A DNA stretch of 64,000 bases, taken from the NCBI GenBank assembly GCA_023150915.1, contig JAKLKA010000010.1, positions 1 through 64,000 on the forward strand, written 5' to 3'. The position numbers and the translations under genes are program-made. Every line of letters begins with the position of its first letter. Within the stretch, counting starts at the first letter, position 1. The notes under the pieces were generated by a model. The model ran no database searches and was not told the DNA's origin. It was given only the letters and a program-made list of their open reading frames with translations. The DNA is from Polyangiaceae bacterium. GTDB taxonomy: Bacteria > Myxococcota_A > Polyangia > Polyangiales > Polyangiaceae. Positions 1 through 7,547 of this stretch are shown here, piece by piece.

Positions 1-1
1 A

Positions 2-1078
2 CAGAGCTCTGGGGGCGCGGCAGGCCAGGCAGGCGCCAGCGGCTCGGGCTCGGGCGGCACTTCCGGAAGTGGATCGAGCAGTGGCAGTGGCGCCACCGGT
101 GGCGGCGGCGGCAGCGGCGGCAGCGGCGGCAAGCCGGCGACGGGCGGCAGTGGTGGAGCCGGCGGCAGCGGTGCAGCGGGCGGCAGCGGCGCGACCGGCG
201 GCAGCGGCGCCAGCGGCGGCGGCGGCGCCAGCGGTGGCAGCGGCGGCACGACGCCGAAGAGCGATTGCTGCACCGAGACACCGAACGCGACCGGGTGCAC
301 CAACCCCACGGTCCAGGCCTGCGTGTGCGCGCAAGACAAGTACTGCTGCCAGGTCGAGTGGGACGCAGCGTGCGCTGCCGAGACGCTGCTCTACAAGTGC
401 GGCACCTGCCCCACGCCCTCCGATTGCTGCAGCGCAGGCAAGTGCTCGAGCGACGCCGTTCGCGAGTGCGTCGCCGATACGGACAGCTCGTGCAGCACCA
501 CCTGGACCGCCGCCTGCGCCGCCAAGGTCACCACCCTGGGCTGCGGCACCTGCGGTGGCACGCCGACCTCGCCCACGGTGTGGATCAACGAGATCCATTA
601 CGACAACGCCGGCACCGACACCGCCGAAGGGGTCGAGGTCGCCGGGACGGCCGGCAGCGATCTGACCGGCTGGTCGCTGGTCTTCTACAACGGCGCAACC
701 GGCGGGCTGAAGCAGTACATGTCGAAGTCGCTGAGCGGTACGATCCCGAATCAGACGAACGGATTCGGCACGGTGTGGACCGCCGCCGCCAACATCCAGA
801 ACGGCGGTGCCGACACCGCGCCCGAGCCCGACGGCGTGGCGCTGGTGGACAAGGCCGGCAAGGTCGTGCAGTTCTTGTCGTACGAAGGCAAGTTCACCCC
901 CACCGACGGACCGGCGAGCGGCGTCGCGTCGGTGGACATCGGCAAGAGCGAGACCTCGACCACGGTGGCCGGCGAGTCACTGGGGCTGACCGGCAACGGC
1001 AAGAAGTACTCGGACTTCAGCTGGGCGGGCCCGAGCAAGGCCACGCCGGGGCAGCCGAACACCGGCCAGACGTTCTGA
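2..1078 (+). CDS. Cys-rich protein with lamin-tail-like (LTD) domain, 5' end cut by window
   Basis: The reading frame is open from the first complete codon, so the N terminus lies outside the window; 358 residues are visible. The visible part starts with about 85 residues of Gly/Ser/Ala linker. Two Cys-rich modules follow, each rich in CC and CxxC pairs (for example SDCC, YCCQVEWDAAC, KCGTC). From about residue 195 there is a beta-sandwich region beginning WINEIHYDNAGTD with LTGWSLVFYNG, which resembles lamin-tail domains of bacterial surface or secreted proteins. The architecture suggests a lipoprotein displayed at the cell surface, but the signal peptide cannot be seen. It ends immediately before the stop codon of the convergent SUMF1-like gene, with no bases between them. 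Function is unknown; LTD domains are often found next to nuclease or adhesion modules, and no catalytic module is visible here. Confidence 0.75.
   Translation, partial: QSSGGAAGQAGASGSGSGGTSGSGSSSGSGATGGGGGSGGSGGKPATGGSGGAGGSGAAGGSGATGGSGASGGGGASGGSGGTTPKSDCCTETPNATGCTNPTVQACVCAQDKYCCQVEWDAACAAETLLYKCGTCPTPSDCCSAGKCSSDAVRECVADTDSSCSTTWTAACAAKVTTLGCGTCGGTPTSPTVWINEIHYDNAGTDTAEGVEVAGTAGSDLTGWSLVFYNGATGGLKQYMSKSLSGTIPNQTNGFGTVWTAAANIQNGGADTAPEPDGVALVDKAGKVVQFLSYEGKFTPTDGPASGVASVDIGKSETSTTVAGESLGLTGNGKKYSDFSWAGPSKATPGQPNTGQTF
50..250 (+). repeat. Gly/Ser-coding low-complexity repeat
   Basis: Imperfect repeats of ggcggcagcggc-type units encode a flexible Gly-Ser-Ala linker inside the first gene. 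They differ from one another and lie in one reading frame, so they are protein linker sequence, not a mobile or CRISPR-type repeat. Confidence 0.7.
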
Positions 1079-2083
1079 TCAGCTGGCGTCCTTCGCGCAA
1101 CGGAAGCCCGCCACGAGCAGCCGCCAGGTGCCCGGGTGGTGCACGCGATTGGACGATCGCAGCCCCTTGGCGTGGTAGTTGAACGCACCGCCCCGGAGCA
1201 CGCGCTCGCATTCGGTGGGGATGGGGTTCGAGCCGGTGTAGCCCTCGAGCTTCTTCGCTCGCAGCTCGTCTTGGGCGGCGATGATCTCTTCACACGTGCC
1301 CGGCACGCCGCGATCGGCGCTGGCGCGCTTGTAGGCGTATGGGTCGTAGGCGTCGGCGATCCACTCCCAGACGTTGCCGGCGAGATCGTGATGCCCGAAG
1401 GGACCGGCGTCGGCGGGGAAAGAGCCGACGTCGGCGGTGGCCCCGCCCTGGCACCCCTGGAAGCAACCATGCTGCTTGGGGTCGGGGAAGGCGCTACCCC
1501 AGGGGTACTTGCGCGCGTCGTCGCCGCGCGCTGCGCGCTCCCACTCGGCCTCGGTGGGCAAGCGCTTGCCGCGCCACTCGCAATAGCTCTTGGCGTCGTC
1601 CCACGACACCCCCACCACGGGCTTCTTCGAGCCGCGGAACTCTTTCTCGGAGCCGTACTTCATTGCCTTGGCGGCGTCGGCCTTCCACGGCTTGCAGATC
1701 TTGGCGGTCACGCACTCGAGGTACTGCCCGTTGGTGACCTCGTACTCGTCCAAGAAGAACGCCTTCAGCGTGACCCGATGGGCGGGCCGCTCGTCTTCTT
1801 CCCCCTCGGCGTCCGAGCCCATGGTGAAGGTGCCCGCGGGGACGGGCAGCATGCCGGGCGGCGCGGGCGTGGCGCTCGGTGCTGCCGGTGGGGTGGGCGC
1901 CGGCGCCGGGGGGGCCGCGCTGGCGCTGGCGACCACTGCCGGCTTCTGCCGCGCAGGCGGGGCCTTGGGGCTTGGCTTGGGACGGTCGGGAGCGCGCTCG
2001 GCCTGGGCCGCAGGCGGAGGCGTCTGCGACGCCCCGTTGCAGGCAGACAGGACCCCGACGAAGACCAAGAACGGCAGGCGCAC
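1079..2083 (-). CDS. SUMF1/formylglycine-generating-enzyme-like lipoprotein
   Basis: The frame encodes a lipoprotein signal (RLPFLVFVGVLSAC, lipobox LSAC), a Pro/Ala-rich spacer of about 70 residues, and a SUMF1/FGE-sulfatase domain. Family landmarks are visible: PAGTFTMGSDAEGEEDERPAHRV, FFLDEYEVTNGQYLECV, PVVGVSWDDAKSYCEWRGKRLPTEAEWERAARG, LAGNVWEWIADAYDPY, VLRGGAF and the terminal GFRCAKD. The paired cysteines that bind copper in true formylglycine-generating enzymes are not seen in the SNRVHHPGTWR segment. It is therefore probably a structural SUMF1-fold protein and not a sulfatase activator. The GTG at 2083 is preferred because it gives a compact signal peptide and has a TAGACG element 10 nt upstream; in-frame ATGs at 2128 and 2194 are alternatives. 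It is convergent with the preceding gene, 0 bp apart. Confidence 0.85.
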   Translation of the reverse strand: MRLPFLVFVGVLSACNGASQTPPPAAQAERAPDRPKPSPKAPPARQKPAVVASASAAPPAPAPTPPAAPSATPAPPGMLPVPAGTFTMGSDAEGEEDERPAHRVTLKAFFLDEYEVTNGQYLECVTAKICKPWKADAAKAMKYGSEKEFRGSKKPVVGVSWDDAKSYCEWRGKRLPTEAEWERAARGDDARKYPWGSAFPDPKQHGCFQGCQGGATADVGSFPADAGPFGHHDLAGNVWEWIADAYDPYAYKRASADRGVPGTCEEIIAAQDELRAKKLEGYTGSNPIPTECERVLRGGAFNYHAKGLRSSNRVHHPGTWRLLVAGFRCAKDAS

Positions 2084-2209
2084 GACGGACCCACGTCTAG
2101 CGGAGCCGGTCACGGAGTGCCAACTCATCGGCAGCGGCCGACGGCCGGGCGCGAAACCCACGAGAGCCACCGGCGGGGCCGGCGGTGTCCGCACGGCTCT
2201 TCGAGGGCG

Positions 2210-3169
2210 CTAGCTCGATGCCTCGAGCCAGCGCAGGGTGGCGGTCAGGCCCTGCTCCAGACTCGTGGTCGCGACGAAGCCGAGGCGGTCCCGGATCTTC
2301 GCGACGTTCCCCACCCGGCTCGAGCCCGCCGTCCAATCCGCCGGGCCCGCCTCGGCGCCCGCAGGCTGCCCCGAGACGCGGGTGATCGCGGCGACCAGGT
2401 CGCGCACCGAGGTCGCGACCCCCGAGCCCACGTTGAACAGCTCACCCGAGACCGGCGACTCGAGGGCAGAACAGGTGGCTTCGACGGCGTCGTCGACGAA
2501 GATGTAGTCCAGCGCTTGCTGACCGTCGCCGTTGACGATGGGCGCCGAGCCCGACAAGAGGCGCTCGAAGCTCTTGACGATCACGCTCTTGTAGCCCGTG
2601 CCGGCGAACTGCCGGGGCCCGTACACGAAGAAGTAGCGCAGGGTGACGAAGTCGATCCCATGCTGCCGAGCGAAGAACGCCGTCAAGTGCTCGCCCGTCA
2701 GCTTGCTGATGCCATAGACGGTGCTCGGGTGCGGGTGCTCGCTCTCGACCATCGGCGGCCCCGACAGGCGGCCGTAGGCGTAGAGCGACGACGTGAACAG
2801 CACCTTCCGCACGCCGGCCCGGCAGGCGGCGCCGAGCAGCGCCGCGGTGCCCTCGACGTTGGCGCGCAGCACCCGGGTCGGATCGTCTTTGGACTGGTTG
2901 TGCTTCTCGGCCGCCAGGTGGAAGAGATAGTCGGCGCCGGCGCAGGCGCGCTCGAGCTCGGCCACGTCGCCAAAGCCCAGATCGTGCTTCACGACCTCTA
3001 CTGGCAGGCCGGCCTCCAAGTTCTGGGGCTTGCCGTAGCGCAGGCTGTCGATCACCACCACGCGGCGAGCGCCGCGGGCAGCGAGGGCGCTCACCAGGTG
3101 CGAGCCAATGAAGCCGCAGCCACCGGTCACGACGACGGTCGAGCCTGCGATGCGATGGGGTTCGGTCAT
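2210..3169 (-). CDS. NAD-dependent epimerase/dehydratase (extended SDR)
   Basis: This is a 319-residue protein of the UDP-glucose 4-epimerase-like extended short-chain dehydrogenase family, expected to act in the cytoplasm on a nucleotide sugar. The N-terminal NAD-binding motif is TGGCGFIGSH (about residues 15-24), followed by the acidic VIDSLRYG strand end. DYLFHLAAEKHNQSKDDP is the typical segment after beta-4. The catalytic Ser/Tyr/Lys triad is seen as FTSSLYAYG and VYGISK. RYFFVYGPRQ and the C-terminal Asp/Val-rich region match substrate-binding loops of the family. Exact substrate cannot be told from sequence. It is divergent from the membrane protein at 3204, with only 34 bp between the start codons, and both promoters appear to fit in that gap. 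Confidence 0.9.
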   Translation of the reverse strand: MTEPHRIAGSTVVVTGGCGFIGSHLVSALAARGARRVVVIDSLRYGKPQNLEAGLPVEVVKHDLGFGDVAELERACAGADYLFHLAAEKHNQSKDDPTRVLRANVEGTAALLGAACRAGVRKVLFTSSLYAYGRLSGPPMVESEHPHPSTVYGISKLTGEHLTAFFARQHGIDFVTLRYFFVYGPRQFAGTGYKSVIVKSFERLLSGSAPIVNGDGQQALDYIFVDDAVEATCSALESPVSGELFNVGSGVATSVRDLVAAITRVSGQPAGAEAGPADWTAGSSRVGNVAKIRDRLGFVATTSLEQGLTATLRWLEASS

Positions 3170-3180
3170 CGGAGCGGGAC

Positions 3181-3196
3181 GCTAGCATGCTAACGT
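3181..3196. promoter_or_regulatory. Palindromic divergent promoter core
   Basis: The stretch gctagcatgctaacgt contains the perfect palindrome TAGCATGCTA (3183-3192). Read on the plus strand, TAACGT (3191-3196) sits 7 nt before the GTG start at 3204. Read on the minus strand, TAGCGT sits 9 nt before the ATG at 3169. Both resemble the TANNNT -10 element seen before many genes here. The call is inferred from position and repetition, not from mapped transcripts. Confidence 0.5.
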
Positions 3197-3203
3197 CGCC
3201 GCC

Positions 3204-4793
3204 GTGCGACCCCGGCTCGACAGGCTCCGCGCCAGCGTCCGACAAGCGCCGCTGAGCTGGCTGGCTGCCGTCGTGGCGGTGGCCGCTTCGGCCTACGTGA
3301 TCGGCTACCCGTTCATGGTGGTGCGCTATCCGCCCATGACGGACTTGCCCTTCCACGCCAGCGACGTCTCGATCTTCCGTCACTACTGGGACCCGAGCTT
3401 CGGGTTCGATCGCCAGTTCACCCTGCAGCCGTTCAAGGTGCCGTACATGAGCCTGTACGCCCTGGGCGCGCTCCTCTCCCTGGCACTGCCGATGCACGTG
3501 GCGGTGAAGGCGGCGGCGGCCATCACCTTGGCCCTGCTGCCCGCGGGGCTGGCCGTGCTGTTTCACGGCATGAAGAAGAGCCCGCTCTGGGGGCTCCTCG
3601 GGCTGTCGGCCGTGTGGATGCACCTGACCCACTGGGGCTTCATCAACTTCGTGGGCGCCATCGGCCTGTTCGCCCTGTGCGTGGGCTTTGCGCTGCTGAT
3701 CGCCGATCGCCCCACGCGCGGGCGGCAGCTGGGCCTGGCTCTGGGCCTGATTGCCGTGTTCTTCACCCATCTGTTCCGCTACCCGTTCGCGCTCTTGGCG
3801 GTGTTCGGCAGCGTCGCCCTGGTCTGGCCCGCCACGCGCCGGCTGTGGCCGGCGGTGTGGCCGACGTTCCCCAGCATGGGCGTCTACGCCGCGTGGCACT
3901 TCTACCCGGGCAAAGAGAAGACCGACATCGGCGGCCACCTGGCCTATGCGCCGAGCCGGCTGAAAGAGATCGGCAACTACCTGGTGGACGGCTTCGCCGG
4001 AGCGGCGGGGGTGGAAGAGAAGCTGCACTTCACTCGCTTCCTCGATCTGGCGGTGGTGCTGGGCCTGTCGTGCGCCGTGTGGTTCGTGGCGCAAGGGCGA
4101 ACCCGGAAGCGTTCGTTTCGTGAATGGTGGTGGGGCGCGTCGGTCACGCTGCTGCCCTTCTTGCTCGCCGGCGGCTTCTTGTTCGCGTTCCTGATGCTAC
4201 CGATGCGCATCGGCCTCTGGTGGTACGTCTACCCGCGGGAGGTCACGCCCGCGTTGTTCATCGTGCTCGGCGCGGTGCCCGACATGCCGCGGCAGGGCTG
4301 GGTGCGGCTGTGCCTGGTGACCGCGCTGGCGCTGTCCGCGGGCCGCATTGGCTACCACGTGGCGCTGCAGTACCACGCTTTCGACCAGAGCACGGCGGAC
4401 TTCCAGCAGGTGGTGCGGCGCATCCCCAAGGCGCCGCGCCTGATGTACCTGGTGTTCGCCCACGACGGCAGCACCCGCTCGGTCACCCCCTTCATCCATC
4501 TGCCCGCGTGGGTCCAGGCCGAGAAGGGCGGCGCGCTCTCGTTCCACTTCAGCGTGTGGAACGTGAACCCCGCGGCGTATCGCGAAGGCAGCCCCGACGT
4601 GCCGCCGCCGGTGCCCGAGCGCTGGGAGTGGCAGCCCCACCTGTTCGACGTGCGCCGCCACGGGGCGTGGTTCGACTGGTTCCTGGTGCGGCGACACGAC
4701 AGCCCGGCGGGGCTGTTCACCGCCGATCCAAGCATCGAGCCGGTGGCCCAGCACGGCAGCTGGTGGCTGTATCGCCGAGCCACACCACGCTGA
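3204..4793 (+). CDS. Polytopic membrane protein, unknown function
   Basis: This 529-residue protein has an N-terminal membrane segment (SWLAAVVAVAASAYVIGYPF), then a short soluble loop containing MTDLPFHASDVSIFRHYWD, and about nine to ten further hydrophobic helices up to roughly residue 390. A C-terminal soluble region of about 130 residues is rich in Trp and Pro. The acidic/His loop after the first helix resembles the position of the catalytic loop of GT-C glycosyltransferases and related membrane enzymes, but no family signature is clear and no function is assigned. The GTG start is chosen because a TAACGT element lies 7 nt upstream and the divergent gene limits further extension. The downstream kinase gene begins 15 nt after the stop, so the two may be cotranscribed. 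Confidence 0.75.
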   Translation: MRPRLDRLRASVRQAPLSWLAAVVAVAASAYVIGYPFMVVRYPPMTDLPFHASDVSIFRHYWDPSFGFDRQFTLQPFKVPYMSLYALGALLSLALPMHVAVKAAAAITLALLPAGLAVLFHGMKKSPLWGLLGLSAVWMHLTHWGFINFVGAIGLFALCVGFALLIADRPTRGRQLGLALGLIAVFFTHLFRYPFALLAVFGSVALVWPATRRLWPAVWPTFPSMGVYAAWHFYPGKEKTDIGGHLAYAPSRLKEIGNYLVDGFAGAAGVEEKLHFTRFLDLAVVLGLSCAVWFVAQGRTRKRSFREWWWGASVTLLPFLLAGGFLFAFLMLPMRIGLWWYVYPREVTPALFIVLGAVPDMPRQGWVRLCLVTALALSAGRIGYHVALQYHAFDQSTADFQQVVRRIPKAPRLMYLVFAHDGSTRSVTPFIHLPAWVQAEKGGALSFHFSVWNVNPAAYREGSPDVPPPVPERWEWQPHLFDVRRHGAWFDWFLVRRHDSPAGLFTADPSIEPVAQHGSWWLYRRATPR

Positions 4794-4808
4794 GGTACTC
4801 TCGGGGGG

Positions 4809-6281
4809 ATGTTCTCTCCGGGCACGCGCATTCGAGACTACGAGGTCTGGGGGCGTCTGGGGGGCGGCGGCATGGGCGACGTGTGGCTCGCGCGGCACGT
4901 GGTGCTGGCGTCGCCGGTCATCATCAAGACGCTGAAACCCGAGCTGGGCGGCTCGGCAGAAGAGCGCGAGCGGCGCGTGGTGACCGAGGCTCGGCTGATG
5001 GCTCGCATCCACAGCGCCAACGTGGTCCGCGCCTTGGACGTCGGCTTGCACCAGGGCATGCCGTACGTGGTGCAAGAGTACGTGGACGGCATCGACCTCA
5101 ACGAGCTCGATCATTCGCGCCGTGATTCCCTGGGGCTCGGCCTGCCGCTGTGGTTCACGTGCGACGTCGCCGCGCAGATCGCCCGGGGCCTCCGGGCGGC
5201 GCACCAGTACGGCATCTTGCATCGCGACCTGAAGCCGTCGAACTTGTTCGGCTCGGCCGATGGCACGGTGAAGCTGGGGGACTTCGGCGTGGCCGTTCCG
5301 ACCCAGATTTCGGAGAAGAAGCTGTGCGGCAGCGCCGGCACGCTGCGCTTCATGCCTCCCGAAGCGTTGCGCGGCGAAGCGCTCGATCGTCACGCCGACG
5401 TGTACGGGCTGGGCGCGACCATCTTCGACCTGCGCTACGGGTCGCCGCCGTTCTTGGACGCGCGCGAGCTCTTGGACACGCCCGATGAAGCGCGCTTTCC
5501 CCCGGCCCAGAGCGCCGAAGAGGCCTTCTTCCAGCACGTCATCGCCAAGATGATCGCCAAGAACCCGGGCCAGCGCTACGCCGATCTGGGCGAGCCCCAG
5601 CGAGCGCTGGCGGCCCTTGCCCAGTCCACGTCGCGCCCGCTGCTCGCCTCCAAGCTCGGCACCGACCGTTTCGTCCTCGACCGCGTGCAGGTCTTCACCG
5701 AGGCCGGCGACATCGCCAATGTCGAGACCGACGGCATCGTCAGCTCGGCCAACTGGCAGCTCGGCATGCGCACCGGTGTGGGTGAAGCGCTGCGGCGAGT
5801 CGGCGGGGACGAGATCGAGGCCGAGGCGCTCGGCCACGGCGAGCAGCCTCTGGGGGCGTGCATCGCCACCGGGCCGGGCCGCCTTCGCGCCCGACGCGTG
5901 CTGCACGCCGTCAGCGCTTGGGAAGAGGCGAGCTGCATCGGGCGAGCAACGCAGCGTGTGCTGCTCTTGGCAGAGCGGCTCGGCCTGCGTCGCCTGGCCA
6001 TCCCGGCCCTGGGCACCGGTGCCGCACGCGTCACCCTCGAGGTCGCCGCCCAAGCCCAGGCGTCGGCGCTGCGCTGGCACCTCTCGCTCGGCGGGTCACG
6101 CCTGGAAGAGGTGCGCTTCGTGCTGTACGACGACGCCAAGCTGCGGGTGTTTCGCGAGGTGCTCGAGAGCGAGCTGTTCGGGCTGCACCTCGACACCGCG
6201 CTGGATGCCGGCCTGGCCAGCGCCGAGCGCGGACCGACCGACCCCACCGGGCCGACGCTGCTCGACACCGCGCGCAGCTGA
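4809..6281 (+). CDS. Ser/Thr protein kinase fused to a C-terminal macro domain
   Basis: The N-terminal half (about residues 11-280) is a Hanks-type kinase. It has a Gly loop (GRLGGGGMGDVW, 15-26), the ATP-anchoring lysine K40 in VIIK, HRDLKPSN with D140, DFG at 158-160, and RFMPPEAL in the APE position. All catalytic residues are present, so it is probably active. The C-terminal half (about 290-460) matches a macro domain: a GDI segment, TDGIVSSANWQLGMRTGVGEALRRVGG, GACIATGPGRLRARRVLHAV, and IPALGTGAARV in place of the usual PxxxTGxxG loop. Macro domains bind or hydrolyse ADP-ribose and related ligands. No transmembrane segment is seen, so it should be cytoplasmic. The fusion suggests that phosphorylation is controlled by, or directed to, an ADP-ribose-type ligand; that link is inference. 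Confidence 0.9.
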   Translation: MFSPGTRIRDYEVWGRLGGGGMGDVWLARHVVLASPVIIKTLKPELGGSAEERERRVVTEARLMARIHSANVVRALDVGLHQGMPYVVQEYVDGIDLNELDHSRRDSLGLGLPLWFTCDVAAQIARGLRAAHQYGILHRDLKPSNLFGSADGTVKLGDFGVAVPTQISEKKLCGSAGTLRFMPPEALRGEALDRHADVYGLGATIFDLRYGSPPFLDARELLDTPDEARFPPAQSAEEAFFQHVIAKMIAKNPGQRYADLGEPQRALAALAQSTSRPLLASKLGTDRFVLDRVQVFTEAGDIANVETDGIVSSANWQLGMRTGVGEALRRVGGDEIEAEALGHGEQPLGACIATGPGRLRARRVLHAVSAWEEASCIGRATQRVLLLAERLGLRRLAIPALGTGAARVTLEVAAQAQASALRWHLSLGGSRLEEVRFVLYDDAKLRVFREVLESELFGLHLDTALDAGLASAERGPTDPTGPTLLDTARS

Positions 6282-6283
6282 GG

Positions 6284-6793
6284 TCAGCCGCCGCGAACCG
6301 ACGGCGGCGGCTCGCTCTTGCGCAGCGCCCGAAGTGCCGCCTTGGCCAGGGCCTTGACCGCCGGCATCGCGTTGTCGGGCTGCGGCTCGCAGATCAGCAC
6401 CGGGGTCACGCCGGTGAGCGTTTGCCATTCCATGGCCAGCGCCGGGCCGCCGTAGATCACGGTGGGCACCACCACGCGCGCCGGCTGAAGAGCCCGACAC
6501 AGCCGCTCGACCGCCGAGCTCGAGTAGTGGGTGCCCGCCGCGAGGGCGTCGGTCAGCACCAGCGCGTCCAGCTGATGGGCGGCCCGTTCGAGCGCCGCGC
6601 CGGCCGCGCCGTCGCCCGCCCAGGGGTCTACCCCGAAGGTCTCGAAGCGCATGCTGAGCTCGAAGTCGTGCACCGTGCCGAGCCGCAGGGGGTCGGCGCC
6701 CGGCGCCAGCGCCCCCACGAACACCGCGCTCGCCCCCCCCATGACCACCACCCGCAGGCAGAGATCCCGGGGCCCTCTCTCGGTCTCGGTCAT
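6284..6793 (-). CDS. Conserved-looking hypothetical protein, 169 aa
   Basis: I do not recognise this protein. It begins MTETERGPRDLCLRVVVMGG with a hydrophobic beta strand ending in Gly-Gly. It then has alternating hydrophobic strands and helices (LVLTDALAAGTHY, ARVVVPTVIYGG, VTPVLICEP) that suggest a Rossmann-like or small-GTPase-like alpha/beta fold, but without a recognisable nucleotide-binding motif. There is no signal peptide or membrane segment. It converges on the kinase-macro gene, with stops 2 bp apart, and diverges from the crotonase gene, with which it shares a promoter region. A TAGGCT element lies 9 nt before its ATG, which supports the start and the reality of the gene. Confidence 0.65.
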   Translation of the reverse strand: MTETERGPRDLCLRVVVMGGASAVFVGALAPGADPLRLGTVHDFELSMRFETFGVDPWAGDGAAGAALERAAHQLDALVLTDALAAGTHYSSSAVERLCRALQPARVVVPTVIYGGPALAMEWQTLTGVTPVLICEPQPDNAMPAVKALAKAALRALRKSEPPPSVRGG

Positions 6794-6802
6794 CGCGCGC
6801 TG

Positions 6803-6812
6803 AGCCTAGCAT
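6803..6812. promoter_or_regulatory. Divergent -10-like element between 6793(-) and 6850(+)
   Basis: The sequence agcctagcat reads as TAGGCT on the minus strand, 9 nt before the ATG at 6793, and as TAGCAT on the plus strand, about 37 nt before the ATG at 6850. It matches the TANNNT element found before many starts in this window. Inferred, not mapped. Confidence 0.4.
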
Positions 6813-6849
6813 TTCGGAGAACGCCGGGCTCTGCTACCGAGAGCCCATC

Positions 6850-7545
6850 ATGACCGCGTCCCCGGCCACACTCGAGCTCTCCGACGAAGTCGCCATCGTC
6901 CGCATGGACGACGGCAAAGCCAATGCCCTCGGACCCGGCATGCTCGACGCGCTGGACGCTGCGTTCGACCGCGCCGAGCGCGAGGCAAAGGCCGTGGTGC
7001 TCGCCGGCCGCCCCGGGCGGTTCTGCGCGGGCTTCGATCTCAAGCAGATGATGGCCGGGCCCGAGAGCGCCCGCGCCCTGGTCACCCGCGGGGCCGAGGT
7101 GCTGCTGCGCATGTACGCGCATCCCCAGCCGCTGGTCGTGGCGTGCACGGGCCACGCGCTGGCCGGCGGCGCACTGGTGGTGCTGTGCGGCGACGTGCGC
7201 CTGGGCACGGCGGGCGAGTTCAAGATCGGGCTGAACGAGGTGGCGATCGGGCTTCCGCTGCCGATCTTGGCCATCGAGCTGGCCCGCGATCGACTGGACC
7301 CTCGCCGCCTGACCGAAGCCACGCTCTTGGCTCGGCAGTTCGATCCCGAGGCAGCGCGCGACGCCGGTTACCTCGACCACGTGGTGCCCAGCGAGCAGCT
7401 GCTGCCCCGCGCGCTCGAAGAGGCGCGCCGGCTGGCGGGGCTCGGCAGCGTGCCCTTCGCGGCCAGCAAACGGGCGCTCCGGCGCGACACCATCCGGCAC
7501 ATCCGCGACACCCTGGAAGAGAACATCCGCGAGTTCGGCGGGTGA
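6850..7545 (+). CDS. Enoyl-CoA hydratase/isomerase family protein (crotonase fold)
   Basis: The 231-residue protein is a single crotonase domain, slightly shorter than the usual 255-265 residues. Family features are seen in order: VRMDDGKANALGPGMLDAL, the first oxyanion-hole loop GRFCAGFDLKQMM, the second oxyanion loop TGHALAGGALVVLCGDVRLG, and GEFKIGLNEVAIGLPLP, in which Glu of NEV occupies the region of a catalytic glutamate. One glutamate of the classical pair is not obvious, so hydratase, isomerase or thioesterase-like activity on a CoA thioester all remain possible. It is expected to be cytoplasmic and to act in fatty acid or related acyl-CoA metabolism. It ends 2 bp from the stop of the convergent MFS transporter and stands alone, with no other beta-oxidation gene nearby. 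Confidence 0.85.
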   Translation: MTASPATLELSDEVAIVRMDDGKANALGPGMLDALDAAFDRAEREAKAVVLAGRPGRFCAGFDLKQMMAGPESARALVTRGAEVLLRMYAHPQPLVVACTGHALAGGALVVLCGDVRLGTAGEFKIGLNEVAIGLPLPILAIELARDRLDPRRLTEATLLARQFDPEAARDAGYLDHVVPSEQLLPRALEEARRLAGLGSVPFAASKRALRRDTIRHIRDTLEENIREFGG

Positions 7546-7547
7546 GC

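Noticed and set aside
50-250. Possible mobile or CRISPR repeat in the first gene
   Set aside because: Units are short, imperfect and encode a Gly/Ser linker.
4197-6080. Long minus-strand open frame (627 codons)
   Set aside because: It is antisense to the membrane protein and the kinase-macro gene and shows low-complexity composition only.
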